The notes under the pieces are model-generated. The model made no database searches. It saw only the letters and a program-made list of their open reading frames with translations, and was not told the DNA's origin. Positions 15,328 through 23,868 of a stretch of 49,323 nt of DNA are shown here, in pieces (positions within the stretch are counted from its first letter, which is position 1; every line of letters begins with the position of its first letter). Made by a program: the position numbers and the translations under genes. The DNA is taken from contig USES01000007.1 of the NCBI GenBank assembly GCA_900553785.1, forward strand, positions 1 to 49,323, in the 5' to 3' direction. This DNA comes from an uncultured Clostridium sp. GTDB taxonomy: Bacteria > Bacillota > Clostridia > TANB77 > CAG-465.

Positions 15328-17031
15328 TTGGATAAAATAAAGCAAAGTATATCAAATAAAATAAATGAACTAGTTGGTGGCGATATAAATATAGAAGAGT
15401 TATTAGAAAAGCCAAAAGTTGCTTCAATGGGCGATGTTGCATTTCCATGTTTTAGATTAGCGGGTATATATCACAAGTCTCCCATGGACATAGCAGCTGA
15501 CCTTGGAGAAAAATTAAAAAGTGAACTCCCTTTTGGAGTTAGTAAAATTGAAGTAGTTGGAGGATATATTAACTTTTTTGCAGATAGCTCATATATTTGT
15601 AAAACTGTTCTAACAGATATTTTAACAAAGAAAGAAGATTATCTTAAAAGCGATATTGGAAACGGTAAAACTATATGTATAGATTATTCTTCTCCAAACA
15701 TTGCAAAGCCATTCCATATAGGACATTTGCGTACTACAATAATTGGAGCAAGCTTATATAAGTTATATAAAGCATTGGGATATAACACGGTTGGAATAAA
15801 CCACCTAGGAGACTTTGGAACTCAATTTGGTTATGTTATTGAGGGATATAAAAGATGGAAAGATGAATATGACTTAACCACTAACCCAATTGGTAGTCTC
15901 GTAGATATATACGTTAGAATAAATGCTCTTGCAAAGGAAGATGAGAGTATACAAGAGGCTGCAAGACATAACTTTATGTTGCTTGAAAAAGGAGATAAAG
16001 AGGTTGTAGAGCTTTGGAGCAAATTTAGAGAGTTAAGTCTAAAAGAATATAAAAGAATATATGAAAGACTTGGCGTAGAATTTGATTCATATAGTGGAGA
16101 AGCTTTTTATAATGACAAAATGCAAGAGGTAGTAGATATTTTAAAACAAAAAGGAGTTTTAAAAGAAAGCAATGGTGCCATGGTAGTTGATGTAGAAAAC
16201 GAACAAGTACCTTGCATGATACTAAAATCTAACGGTTCAACTACATATGCTACACGTGATTTAGCAGCAGTACTTTATAGGGCTCGTGAATATGATTTTA
16301 CTAAATGTTTGTATGTTACAGGTGGAGAGCAGGCATTACATTTTAGACAAGTATTTAGTACAGCAAAATATATCGTAGGGGAAGAAAAAGCTAGCGGACT
16401 TTATCACATACCTTTTGGTATGGTTTTAGGTCCAGACGGTAAAAAGTTTTCTACTAGAAAAGGTGCAAAAGCTACTATTGAGGGAGTTTTAGATGAAGCA
16501 GTAGATAGAGCAAAAGAAGTCCTTATAGAAAAAGGTAAAGCACTTGATGTGGACAAGACTGCCGAGATTATTGGAAAAGGTGCAATAATCTTTAATGATT
16601 TGAAAAACAATAGAATTAAAGACGAAGTTTTTGATTTAGATGACATGTTAAAGTTTGAGGGAGAAACTGGACCATATGTAATGTATACTTATGTAAGAAC
16701 AAAGAGTATATTAGAAAAAGCAGGTGGTATGCCAGAACTTAATATGATAGATTTTGAAAATATTAAAGAGGAAAGTGAAATTGAACTTGTAAAAGAACTT
16801 GCAAGAGCAAAGAAAGTATTGTTAGAGGCTGCAGATGAGTTTGAGCCAAGTGTAATTACAAGATATACATTAAGTTTAGCTGGGGCTTTCTCCAAGTTCT
16901 ATAATGATTGCCAGGTAATGGTAGAAGATGAAAAGTTAAAAAATGCAAGATTAGCATTAGTTTATGCTACAAGCATAGTTATAAAAGAAACATTGGGGCT
17001 TCTTGGAATTGATTGCCCTGAGAAAATGTAG
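15328..17031 (+). CDS. argS: Arginyl-tRNA synthetase
   Basis: Class I synthetase. The start is TTG at 15328, 7 nt after GGGGGT, one base after the stop of the upstream gene; an in-frame ATG further upstream lies within that gene. N-terminal Add1 domain, then IDYSSPNIAKPFHIGHLRTT with the HIGH motif, HLGDFGTQFG, KMSKS equivalent KKFSTRKG, and a C-terminal DALR helical domain (YVRTKSILEKAG onward). The 567 residues are normal. As in most ArgRS lacking canonical KMSKS, the second lysine is replaced. Confidence 0.96.
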   Translation: MDKIKQSISNKINELVGGDINIEELLEKPKVASMGDVAFPCFRLAGIYHKSPMDIAADLGEKLKSELPFGVSKIEVVGGYINFFADSSYICKTVLTDILTKKEDYLKSDIGNGKTICIDYSSPNIAKPFHIGHLRTTIIGASLYKLYKALGYNTVGINHLGDFGTQFGYVIEGYKRWKDEYDLTTNPIGSLVDIYVRINALAKEDESIQEAARHNFMLLEKGDKEVVELWSKFRELSLKEYKRIYERLGVEFDSYSGEAFYNDKMQEVVDILKQKGVLKESNGAMVVDVENEQVPCMILKSNGSTTYATRDLAAVLYRAREYDFTKCLYVTGGEQALHFRQVFSTAKYIVGEEKASGLYHIPFGMVLGPDGKKFSTRKGAKATIEGVLDEAVDRAKEVLIEKGKALDVDKTAEIIGKGAIIFNDLKNNRIKDEVFDLDDMLKFEGETGPYVMYTYVRTKSILEKAGGMPELNMIDFENIKEESEIELVKELARAKKVLLEAADEFEPSVITRYTLSLAGAFSKFYNDCQVMVEDEKLKNARLALVYATSIVIKETLGLLGIDCPEKM

Positions 17032-17039
17032 GAGGAGTT

Positions 17040-18209
17040 ATGAAAAATACGAATTACCTTTTCCCAGATACGGAAAAAGTTGGAGGCGTAATATTTCATT
17101 ATAGCAAGAGATTAAATGGAAGTTTTGTGAAAGTAGCAAAACAAGATATTAACATGGTAATTGAAAAATTAAGAAAGTATAAAAATATTAGTCTTAAAAG
17201 TACAATGGAAGCCATGCCGCTTCACGTATATATATATCCAGATATAAAATCATTTAGAAGTGCTATGGGCTATGAAATGCAAAAAGTGGAAACACGTCAA
17301 ATGCATTTTATGATGTCAAACAATATTGAGACTAGGTATATATTAACTGATGAGGCTGGAAATGTTCACATGGTACTTCCAAACGGAAGAAGCAACAGCG
17401 TGTATACTACTTTTTCGTCTGAACTTGTTTCAATAATAGTTGGAGAATATATCGAGCTAAACGAAAAACAAAGGTATGAATTAAAAAATACCGTAAAGAG
17501 ATATATTAAAGTTGAAAGAGAAAAAGAAGAAAAAGAAAAACAAAAGGAGAAAGAAGAGGCAGAGGAAAAAGAACTTCAAAAAGAACAAGAAGAAGCTGAA
17601 GAAAAAGAAAGACAGGAACAAGAGGAAAGGGAGCGTCTTGAGGAAGAGAGACTCCAAAAAGAATTAGAAGAGGCTGAAGAACAAAAAAGAGAAGAACTTT
17701 TATTAGAGAATGCTAGTATTGAAGAACAAGAATTAGAAGAAATGGCAGAAACTCAAAAAGAATTAGAGAATATTAAAGGCGTACCTGCATGGCTTGTATA
17801 TGGGTGGAGAGGATTCGTATGTAATAGATTGTGCAATAAGGAAAGTCTTCAAAACTTTAAAGCTTTATTAGATAAAAATAAACTTCCAAAACCTACTAAA
17901 TTAAACGAAAAAATAAATTCTGAGTTAGATTTAGATGTAGCTATATCTGCAGTAGAATATGTATGTTCTACATACGGATATGGCGCGTATTTAAGGCTTT
18001 GCCGTGACCCAGAAAATATAAAAGGAATATTGTATAAAGCCACTACGTTAACGGAAAAAGAGGCTAAGGAAAAATTTAACAGTGAGGTTAAACAGTACAT
18101 TTCAGCTAAGCTAGGTAACACTCAGGTTGTAGAAGCAATTGAAATAGAAGAAGACATAGCAAAAGAAATGGAAATCACACCTTCAGTTGAAAACAAGGTT
18201 AAAATATGA
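17040..18209 (+). CDS. Degenerate peptidase-MA-like protein with a coiled-coil insert
   Basis: Residues 1-150 and 255-389 together resemble the peptidase MA-like (gluzincin) family: LHVYIYPDIKSFRSAMG matches the usual beta strand and helix start, VPAWLVYGWRGFV matches the conserved (L/V)PxWLxEGxAxYV segment, and YVCSTYGYGAYLRLCRD matches the final helix pair. Where the family has HExxH, this protein reads SSELVSIIVGE, so the zinc ligands and the catalytic Glu context are lost. Between the two halves, about residues 158-250 are a Glu/Lys/Gln-rich coiled coil. ATG follows AGGAGG, 8 bp after argS. The family link is my inference from motif order; no function is assigned. Confidence 0.75.
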   Translation: MKNTNYLFPDTEKVGGVIFHYSKRLNGSFVKVAKQDINMVIEKLRKYKNISLKSTMEAMPLHVYIYPDIKSFRSAMGYEMQKVETRQMHFMMSNNIETRYILTDEAGNVHMVLPNGRSNSVYTTFSSELVSIIVGEYIELNEKQRYELKNTVKRYIKVEREKEEKEKQKEKEEAEEKELQKEQEEAEEKERQEQEERERLEEERLQKELEEAEEQKREELLLENASIEEQELEEMAETQKELENIKGVPAWLVYGWRGFVCNRLCNKESLQNFKALLDKNKLPKPTKLNEKINSELDLDVAISAVEYVCSTYGYGAYLRLCRDPENIKGILYKATTLTEKEAKEKFNSEVKQYISAKLGNTQVVEAIEIEEDIAKEMEITPSVENKVKI

Positions 18210-18215
18210 TAAAAT
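18187..18215 (+). promoter_or_regulatory. rnpB promoter inside the preceding gene
   Basis: TTGAAA (18187-18192), 17 bp, TAAAAT (18210-18215). It overlaps the last codons and stop of the upstream gene and predicts transcription from about 18222, matching the RNA 5' end. Confidence 0.75.
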
Positions 18216-18221
18216 AACTAT

Positions 18222-18558
18222 TAGCAAGTATTTCAGATAGTCGCGTGAGGTGACTCATGAGGAAAGTCCGGGCACCACAAGGTAGTAATGGTAGATAACG
18301 TCTACTGGGAGCGATCCTAAGGAAAGTGCAACAGAAAATAACCGCTAAGAAATTAGCAAGGGTGAAAAAGTGAGGTAAGAGCTCACTAAAATATATGGTG
18401 ACATACGTTTTGTGTAAACCCCATTTGGTGCAACGCCAGTCTAAAAGGTTAAGGTTACCTTGCCATCTTTTGAAATGGCGGCTTGAAGTATATAGTGATG
18501 TATACTCTAGATTAATGACTATCACAAACAGAACCCGGCTTACGAAATGCTTGCTTTT
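18222..18558 (+). ncRNA. rnpB: RNase P RNA, type A
   Basis: Catalytic RNA of RNase P. The universal P4 strands are present: GAGGAAAGTCCGGGC near the 5' end and ACAGAACCCGGCTTAC near the 3' end. Other conserved blocks are AGTGCAACAGAAAATAACCGC and GGGTGAAAAAGTGAGGTAAG, in type A order. P1 forms between AGCAAGTATTTC (18223-18234) and GAAATGCTTGCT (18544-18555), and T-rich sequence follows as a terminator. About 335 nt. Confidence 0.95.
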
Positions 18559-18584
18559 GTTTGTATATTATTATACATGTTATA

Positions 18585-18613
18585 TTGAATTTTAATATTA
18601 TATATAGTAAAAT
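18585..18613 (+). promoter_or_regulatory. Promoter of the class A PBP gene
   Basis: TTGAAT (18585-18590), 17 bp, TAAAAT (18608-18613). Confidence 0.7.
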
Positions 18614-18632
18614 TTGTATTGAGGTGAAAAAA

Positions 18633-21056
18633 TTGGGTAGAAATGATTCCAAAGAAACTAAGGTTAAGAAAATAAAACTTAAGAGAATTGGAAAAGATAA
18701 AAAAAGTGATACTGAAAATAAGAGTAATAGCAAATCTAATAAACCAAAGAAAGGGAAAAAGATTTTTTGGCTTATATTTAAGATAATAATATTTACTGGA
18801 ATTGCAGCATGTATTGTAGGTGCAGGCGTTGTTTTAGGGGTATTAAACGATATTATTAAAGATACAGAAACCTTGGACGTTGCTAAACTTAAGATTTTAA
18901 AACTTACTTCTGTTATTTATGATAAAAATGGCAATCAAATAGAGGCGTTAAGTGAAGAAAACAGGTATATGATTAGTTATGATGAGATGCCAAAGTGTCT
19001 TAGAGACGCAGTTATAAGTATAGAAGATGAAAGATTTGAAACTCACCATGGAGTGGATATTAAAAGAACTGCTAGTGCAATAATTACGTATGTATTGCAT
19101 AAAGGCGATTCATCATTTGGTGGAAGTACTATAACACAACAGTTAGTAAAAAATATTACACAGGATAATGATAAGGCATGGCAGAGAAAAATAAGAGAGT
19201 GGTATAGAGCTATAACACTCGAAAATCAACTTAAAAAATCCGAAATATTGGAAGCGTATTTAAATACCATATATATGGGAGAAGGAGCATATGGTGTGGA
19301 AGCTGCAGCTAATACACTTTTTGCTAAGAGTGCTAAGGATGTAAATATTGCAGAAGCAGCATGTCTTGCTGCAATAATACAGTCACCAGAATCATACAAC
19401 CCATATAATGGTGAGGAAAACAAAGCAGCTTTAATTGAAAGACAGCGTATAGTGCTAAGCAAGATGTTGGAGCTTGGAAAAATAACTCAAGAAGAATATG
19501 ACGAGGCTATGAGTTATGAACTTGTATTTAAAAAGGGTGAACTTGCTGCAAATGGTGCAACTACAACATATTATGTGGATGCAGTAATTGAAGCAGTAAT
19601 TGAAGATTTAATGGAAGCAAAGAATATAACAAAAGGTGTTGCAACTAAAATGTTGTATTCAGATGGACTTAAGATATATTCTACAATTGATCCAGATATT
19701 CAAAAAGCCATAGATGAAGCTTATACTAATGATAGTTGGTTCCCATCAAGAAACGGTAAAAAAATGCAATCAGCTATGGTGGTTATAGACAATTCTACAG
19801 GTAATGTTGTAGGACTTATGGGAGGAACAGATTACAGAGAAAAGTCAAATACATCAGCATTTAATAGAGCTACTCAAATGACTAGACAATCTGGTTCTTC
19901 TATAAAACCATTAACAGTATATGGGCCAGCATTTGAAAGAGGTTTGTCTTATCCGGGTATGGGAGTAGATGATTCATATATAAACATTAACGGTTGGACA
20001 CCAGGAAACTTTGATGGAGCATTTAGAGGATATGTTTCTACAAGGTATGCAATAGCTATATCTTTAAATACTACTGCGGTTAGAACACTTCAAAAAGTTG
20101 GAATAGATTATGCATATACATTTGGAAAAAACTTAGGCTTATCTACATTAGGCGAAAATGATAAGAATTTAGCTTCTTTAGCACTTGGAGGTCAGTCTCA
20201 AGGTGTAAGAGTTGTAGATATGGCGGGAGCATATACAGCAATTGCAAATGGAGGAGTATACACTAAGCCAAAATTCTATACAAAGGTTTTAGATAGCTCA
20301 GATAGTGTACTTCTTAAACCAGATAGTGAATTTAAACGTGTTATGAAAGAAACTACAGCTTATCTTTTAATAGATTGTATGCGTTCAGTTGTAACTAGCG
20401 GTTCAGCTGCTGGTTATATTGGGGTTAAAAACTCAATAGCTGTTGTAGGTAAAACTGGTACATCAGATGATTCTATAGATAAATGGTTTTGCGGTATGAC
20501 ACCATATTATACTGGCGTTGTTTGGATAGGATATGATGATAACAAGGCTAGTGTATGGAATACGGCACAGTTATATGTATGGAATTCTGTTATGAAAAAA
20601 GTTCATGCAAATCTTGCAGGTAAGAGCTTTACAAAACCTAGTGGTATAGTTTATGCTGAAGTTTGTACAGTTTCTGGACTTGTAGCAACAGAAGCTTGTA
20701 GAAAAGATACACGTTCTGGAATAGTAAAAACTGAAATATTTGCATCTGGAACTGTTCCAACTGATCAATGTAATATACACGTTACAGCAAATGTATGTAG
20801 TAAGAGTGGAAAACTAGCAACAGAGTATTGTCACTTGTATGAAGGTGTTGAGATTGAAGAAAGATCATTTATAACAAGAGAGACAATTCCTGCTAGAAAA
20901 ACTGCAGACTGGTCATATATGTTGACAGATAAGACTGAAAAATGTACTGAACATACAAAAGAACCAGAAATAGTTCCTGAACCAGAGCCAAATCCTAATC
21001 CGGAACCAGGCCCAAATCCAAATCCTAATCCAGAGCCTGGAGTTTATACAGAATAA
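18633..21056 (+). CDS. Class A penicillin-binding protein (PBP1A type)
   Basis: Bifunctional glycosyltransferase/transpeptidase building peptidoglycan outside the membrane. TTG start at 18633, 6 nt after GAGGTG, gives 807 residues. Residues 1-43 are a Lys-rich cytoplasmic tail, 44-70 the membrane anchor. The GT51 catalytic motif is EDERFETHHGVD with E131; GGSTITQQLVKN follows. The transpeptidase shows SGSSIKPL (SxxK), SLN-type SLNTTAVR and KTGTSDD. The C terminus ends in a Pro/Asn/Glu repeat (PNPNPEPG type), probably a wall-spanning tail. It converges with spoIIR with no gap: the two stop codons abut. Confidence 0.94.
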   Translation: MGRNDSKETKVKKIKLKRIGKDKKSDTENKSNSKSNKPKKGKKIFWLIFKIIIFTGIAACIVGAGVVLGVLNDIIKDTETLDVAKLKILKLTSVIYDKNGNQIEALSEENRYMISYDEMPKCLRDAVISIEDERFETHHGVDIKRTASAIITYVLHKGDSSFGGSTITQQLVKNITQDNDKAWQRKIREWYRAITLENQLKKSEILEAYLNTIYMGEGAYGVEAAANTLFAKSAKDVNIAEAACLAAIIQSPESYNPYNGEENKAALIERQRIVLSKMLELGKITQEEYDEAMSYELVFKKGELAANGATTTYYVDAVIEAVIEDLMEAKNITKGVATKMLYSDGLKIYSTIDPDIQKAIDEAYTNDSWFPSRNGKKMQSAMVVIDNSTGNVVGLMGGTDYREKSNTSAFNRATQMTRQSGSSIKPLTVYGPAFERGLSYPGMGVDDSYININGWTPGNFDGAFRGYVSTRYAIAISLNTTAVRTLQKVGIDYAYTFGKNLGLSTLGENDKNLASLALGGQSQGVRVVDMAGAYTAIANGGVYTKPKFYTKVLDSSDSVLLKPDSEFKRVMKETTAYLLIDCMRSVVTSGSAAGYIGVKNSIAVVGKTGTSDDSIDKWFCGMTPYYTGVVWIGYDDNKASVWNTAQLYVWNSVMKKVHANLAGKSFTKPSGIVYAEVCTVSGLVATEACRKDTRSGIVKTEIFASGTVPTDQCNIHVTANVCSKSGKLATEYCHLYEGVEIEERSFITRETIPARKTADWSYMLTDKTEKCTEHTKEPEIVPEPEPNPNPEPGPNPNPNPEPGVYTE

Positions 21057-21692
21057 TTATTTGAATAGTTTTTTGAAAAATTCTATTATTCCAAATTTAT
21101 AAGTTATATTTTCAGATGATATTAAATCACTTGTGTTTAAGTGATTTGTATCGTCTGATTTTTTATCTAAATCACTTTCATCGGTTACAATCGCATCATA
21201 TGCATTAGGATATATTAAAGACCACCAATTTTGCCCCGTGCCTGAACCTATGACAATTTTTAGAGAGTCGTAGGTGCCACTATCCATATGAATTGTGTCT
21301 TTTACTTTTTCATCATAATACATATTTCCAATGTTTGCATAAATTGGATAAGCTAAAGACGAGTTTTCAGTTTCCATGTAACATATATCTAATATTTCTT
21401 GAATGCTATTTTCAATGATTGTTTTACTAGTTTCTTTATCTGTTGAAGTAGGTATAATAGATGCTATATATTTATCTACTTTGTCTGCAATCTTATATTT
21501 TAATAACTGATCTTCAATGCTATCACTATTTGCAACTACATGGATTCTAAAGAAATTTTGATTATTTTTATATGATACATATGTGTTGTATGCAATGTAT
21601 ACATTAAGAAGAATAAAAGAAAACAAAAAAAGAATTTTAGGATAGGAAATATTTCTTTTGGATATGCTAAATTTAAATAAATTATTAAACAT
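21057..21692 (-). CDS. spoIIR: Stage II sporulation protein R
   Basis: SpoIIR is the forespore-made signal that triggers SpoIIGA-dependent processing of pro-sigma-E in the mother cell. The family blocks are RIHVVANSDSIEDQLLKYKI and TYDSLKIVIGSGTGQNWWS. An N-terminal hydrophobic helix (ILFLFSFILLNVYIAY) should anchor or export it. I start it at ATG 21692, preceded by TGGTGG, giving 211 residues; a longer in-frame start at 21728 has no ribosome site. The residues after NWWSLIYP are Asp/Ser-rich and more divergent. Confidence 0.9.
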   Translation of the reverse strand: MFNNLFKFSISKRNISYPKILFLFSFILLNVYIAYNTYVSYKNNQNFFRIHVVANSDSIEDQLLKYKIADKVDKYIASIIPTSTDKETSKTIIENSIQEILDICYMETENSSLAYPIYANIGNMYYDEKVKDTIHMDSGTYDSLKIVIGSGTGQNWWSLIYPNAYDAIVTDESDLDKKSDDTNHLNTSDLISSENITYKFGIIEFFKKLFK

Positions 21693-21757
21693 TTTTACCA
21701 CCAAAAGTATTATGGCTAAAATTACCAAAATTATACAAAAGTGTATAATTTTTTGCG

Positions 21758-21786
21758 TTGACGGAAGGTTGGATTGGTGTTACTAT
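21758..21786 (+). promoter_or_regulatory. Promoter of the 144-residue gene
   Basis: TTGACG (21758-21763), 17 bp, TACTAT (21781-21786). An AT-rich hairpin (TTATAC-AAAAGT-GTATAA, 21731-21748) lies just upstream between the divergent genes. Confidence 0.6.
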
Positions 21787-21813
21787 ATGAGTATGTACAA
21801 AGGAGGAAAAATT

Positions 21814-22248
21814 ATGAGCAAAACAAGGTTATGTTGTTTTACAGTTAACACTACACATGCGTGTATAATTGCAAATAATTTTATAGAAAAAAATCTATCT
21901 AATATGAAAATAATTTATATAAATGAAAAGGAGGAAAACAAAAAGCTTGGAAAAATAATATCTAAATTCTATAAAAATATAGAAGATAAAATGTATTATA
22001 GTGAATGGCTAAATGAAAACATATTGAACGATTACTCAGAAGAAAATTTTGTTTTTGTAGTTCATGGTAAAGAGAGATTTGTTGAAAATGCAAATAGTTT
22101 TTTAAACATAAACGATTTTAATGGATATATAATAAACTGTTATGATGTTTATGACATAACAAGTAATATATCTAGTATAATATCTAAACATGATCATTAT
22201 ATAAATACAACTGGTATAGTTGGTGAAAATGAGATAACTAAGTTATAA
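21814..22248 (+). CDS. 144-residue protein of unknown function
   Basis: ATG at 21814 follows AAGGAGG. The protein is soluble, Asn/Ile/Lys-rich, with two early Cys (RLCCF) and alternating hydrophobic strands and helices (KIIYINEK, NFVFVVHGKERFVENA, GYIINCYDVYDI), suggesting a small alpha/beta fold. I recognise no family. It is a single-gene unit with its own promoter and terminator, between spoIIR and the TtcA-like gene. Confidence 0.75.
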   Translation: MSKTRLCCFTVNTTHACIIANNFIEKNLSNMKIIYINEKEENKKLGKIISKFYKNIEDKMYYSEWLNENILNDYSEENFVFVVHGKERFVENANSFLNINDFNGYIINCYDVYDITSNISSIISKHDHYINTTGIVGENEITKL

Positions 22249-22253
22249 CAAAT

Positions 22254-22280
22254 AAAAGTGTGACATTTTGTCACACTTTT
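22254..22280. terminator. Bidirectional terminator
   Basis: AAAAGTGTGACA (22254-22265) and TGTCACACTTTT (22269-22280) form a 12-bp stem with a 3-nt loop. It serves the 144-residue gene and, leftward, the TtcA-like gene, whose stop codon overlaps its edge. Confidence 0.85.
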
Positions 22281-23028
22281 ACTCATTGTCTTCATTTGGA
22301 ACTGTGTTATCACTTTCGATTTCCCAACCGTCTATCTTAGAACGTCTTATTGCACCAAGTAGATGTTTTTTTACATTTGGAATATCCTTTTTCAGGTCTC
22401 GTACTAAATCTTTCATGTATTCGCGTTTTGTAAAGCCATCGGCTGGACAACATTTTCCCATAACGGGAAAATTAAGTTCACGAGCTGTAGCACGTATATC
22501 TTTTTCATCGACATATATCATTGGGCGAATTGTCTTTACATTACTTCTGCTAAGGTATGTAACGGGTGCAAAACAATGTATCTTGCCATTTAGCAATACA
22601 CTCATTAGAAATGTTTCTATAACATCATCTGCGTGATGCCCTAAAGCAATCTTGTTACATCCGTGTTCTATGGCAAGGCTATTTAACATACCCCTACGCA
22701 TATTAGCACATAAAGAACAAGGGCTAGTCTCTTTACGTATATCAAAAACAACTTTAGATATGTTAGATTTATATACAACATACTCAACACCAAGTTTATT
22801 GCACATTTTTTTTAATTCATCTGTATGGAAAGTTTCACTTCCTGGATCTATTGTTATAGCCATAATATCAAAGTGCTTAGGATAGAACTTTCTTAAATAA
22901 TATAATGCATGAAGTAAGGTTATACTATCTTTTCCGCCGCTTAAACCAACGGCTATTTTATCTCCATCTTCAATCATGTTATAATCACTTATTGCTTTTT
23001 TGCAAGCGCCAATTATTTTTTGTAGCAT
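22279..23028 (-). CDS. TtcA-family tRNA thiolation enzyme
   Basis: PP-loop ATPase of the TtcA/TilS superfamily, which adenylates a tRNA base before sulfur insertion. ATP pyrophosphatase motif SGGKDSITLLHAL, a CSLCANMRRG CxxC pair and GHHADDVIETFLMS are the TtcA-type motifs; KCCPADG near the C terminus supplies a third Cys site. The start at ATG 23028 follows GGAGTGA; 249 residues. In E. coli TtcA makes 2-thiocytidine at position 32, but the Firmicute homologues' exact target is less certain, so I give no symbol. Confidence 0.88.
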   Translation of the reverse strand: MLQKIIGACKKAISDYNMIEDGDKIAVGLSGGKDSITLLHALYYLRKFYPKHFDIMAITIDPGSETFHTDELKKMCNKLGVEYVVYKSNISKVVFDIRKETSPCSLCANMRRGMLNSLAIEHGCNKIALGHHADDVIETFLMSVLLNGKIHCFAPVTYLSRSNVKTIRPMIYVDEKDIRATARELNFPVMGKCCPADGFTKREYMKDLVRDLKKDIPNVKKHLLGAIRRSKIDGWEIESDNTVPNEDNE

Positions 23029-23047
23029 AAAAATCACTCCGCTAAAT

Positions 23048-23076
23048 ATTATACAACATATTAAATAAAAGGTCAA
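23048..23076 (-). promoter_or_regulatory. Promoter of the TtcA-like gene
   Basis: Leftward TTGACC (23076-23071), 17 bp, TATAAT (23053-23048). Confidence 0.8.
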
Positions 23077-23111
23077 TTATGTGAATATAGTGTCGAAAAA
23101 AGGCGACTGAT

Positions 23112-23140
23112 TTGACATAATACGTGCGAAGTGATATAAT
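23112..23140 (+). promoter_or_regulatory. Perfect consensus promoter of the 70-residue gene
   Basis: TTGACA (23112-23117), 17 bp, TATAAT (23135-23140). Only the tRNA promoter in this window is equally perfect, so strong expression is expected. Confidence 0.9.
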
Positions 23141-23196
23141 ATATGATGAGTTTACAACAATATAACCAAATGTCATAATTGAAAGGAAGAATAACA

Positions 23197-23409
23197 ATGC
23201 TTGAAAAAAGAAAGTATGAAAAGCCCATAAGAGCATGGGTTCCGGAAGTAGGTTACAACTACATACGTGGCTATGGAGAGTTTTTAACAGAAGAATTCTT
23301 CAGGTCTGCAAGTGAATTTAATGATCAAGGATTTGCTGAGGTAGTAACATTTTCTGGAGAGAGAAAACAGATTAACAAAGAAGGAAAATTGTTTGAACTC
23401 AAATGTTAA
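23197..23409 (+). CDS. 70-residue protein of unknown function, strongly promoted
   Basis: ATG at 23197 follows AAAGGAAG. The small soluble protein is rich in aromatic and charged residues (RAWVPEVGYNYIRGYGEF) and has no signal or membrane span. It forms a complete monocistronic unit: consensus promoter, 50-nt leader, gene and strong terminator. I recognise no family. A high-abundance small regulatory or structural protein is a reasonable guess and no more. Confidence 0.75.
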   Translation: MLEKRKYEKPIRAWVPEVGYNYIRGYGEFLTEEFFRSASEFNDQGFAEVVTFSGERKQINKEGKLFELKC

Positions 23410-23412
23410 TCT

Positions 23413-23442
23413 AAACAGGGGTGAAATTTCGCCCCTGTTTTC
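23413..23442 (+). terminator. Intrinsic terminator of the 70-residue gene
   Basis: AAACAGGGG (23413-23421) pairs with CCCCTGTTT, and the inner TGAA/TTCG extends the stem; TTTTC follows. Confidence 0.88.
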
Positions 23443-23448
23443 ATATAT

Positions 23449-23742
23449 TTTTTACAAAGTATTGCAAACATTAAAGTTTTGGTAACGAATGAAATCAATG
23501 GAAGATAATGTGATGGGGCAAAAAAACCTTCTAAAGAGATGAATTTGGTGAAGAAAACTATACGTATTTAGGCGAAGGAGTTGTTCAAATATATGTAAAA
23601 TACTAAAAAAGAAAAAGGTGCTGTATTGTATAAAGGCACACTTGCAAACTTAACTAGTTCAAATGCAAGTGAAACAATTACTTTAAATGCTGGGGAAAAA
23701 AGAAACTTTACAATTGAATTTGAATTTATAGGGATTGGATAA
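23449..23742 (+). pseudogene. Decayed C-terminal part of a secreted beta-rich protein
   Basis: Stitching three frames gives SIANIKVLVTNEING, then DGAKKPSKE, then DEFGEENYTYLGEGVVQIYV, then TKKEKGAVLYKGTLANLTSS and a final TITLNAGEKRNFTIEFEF. The joins are an in-frame TAA at about 23506, a frame change near 23541 and one extra base near 23602. The last part looks like a beta-sandwich domain with the terminal strand and stop intact, and its terminator remains. No start, promoter or signal peptide is visible. A 55-bp block of it (23482-23535) recurs at 40726-40782. I cannot name the parent family. This relic is all I see between the 70-residue gene and lepA. Confidence 0.65.
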
Positions 23743-23750
23743 GTTATAAC

Positions 23751-23785
23751 AAACATGGTTACATATTTGTATACCATGTTTTTAA
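23751..23785 (+). terminator. Terminator left behind by the decayed gene
   Basis: AAACATGGT (23751-23759) pairs with ACCATGTTT (23773-23781), followed by TTAATTT. Confidence 0.65.
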
Positions 23786-23868
23786 TTTCTAATTATAAAA
23801 CTTAGTTTTTTGCTATTTATTTTATGCCTTTTCTGTGGTAAAATACTTGAAGTTACGGAGGAAATAAA

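Noticed and set aside
21701..21736. Sigma-F-like promoter (GTATA, 14 bp, AGCCATAATA) for spoIIR
   Set aside because: The predicted start would fall on the ribosome site, leaving no leader; the spacing is also short.
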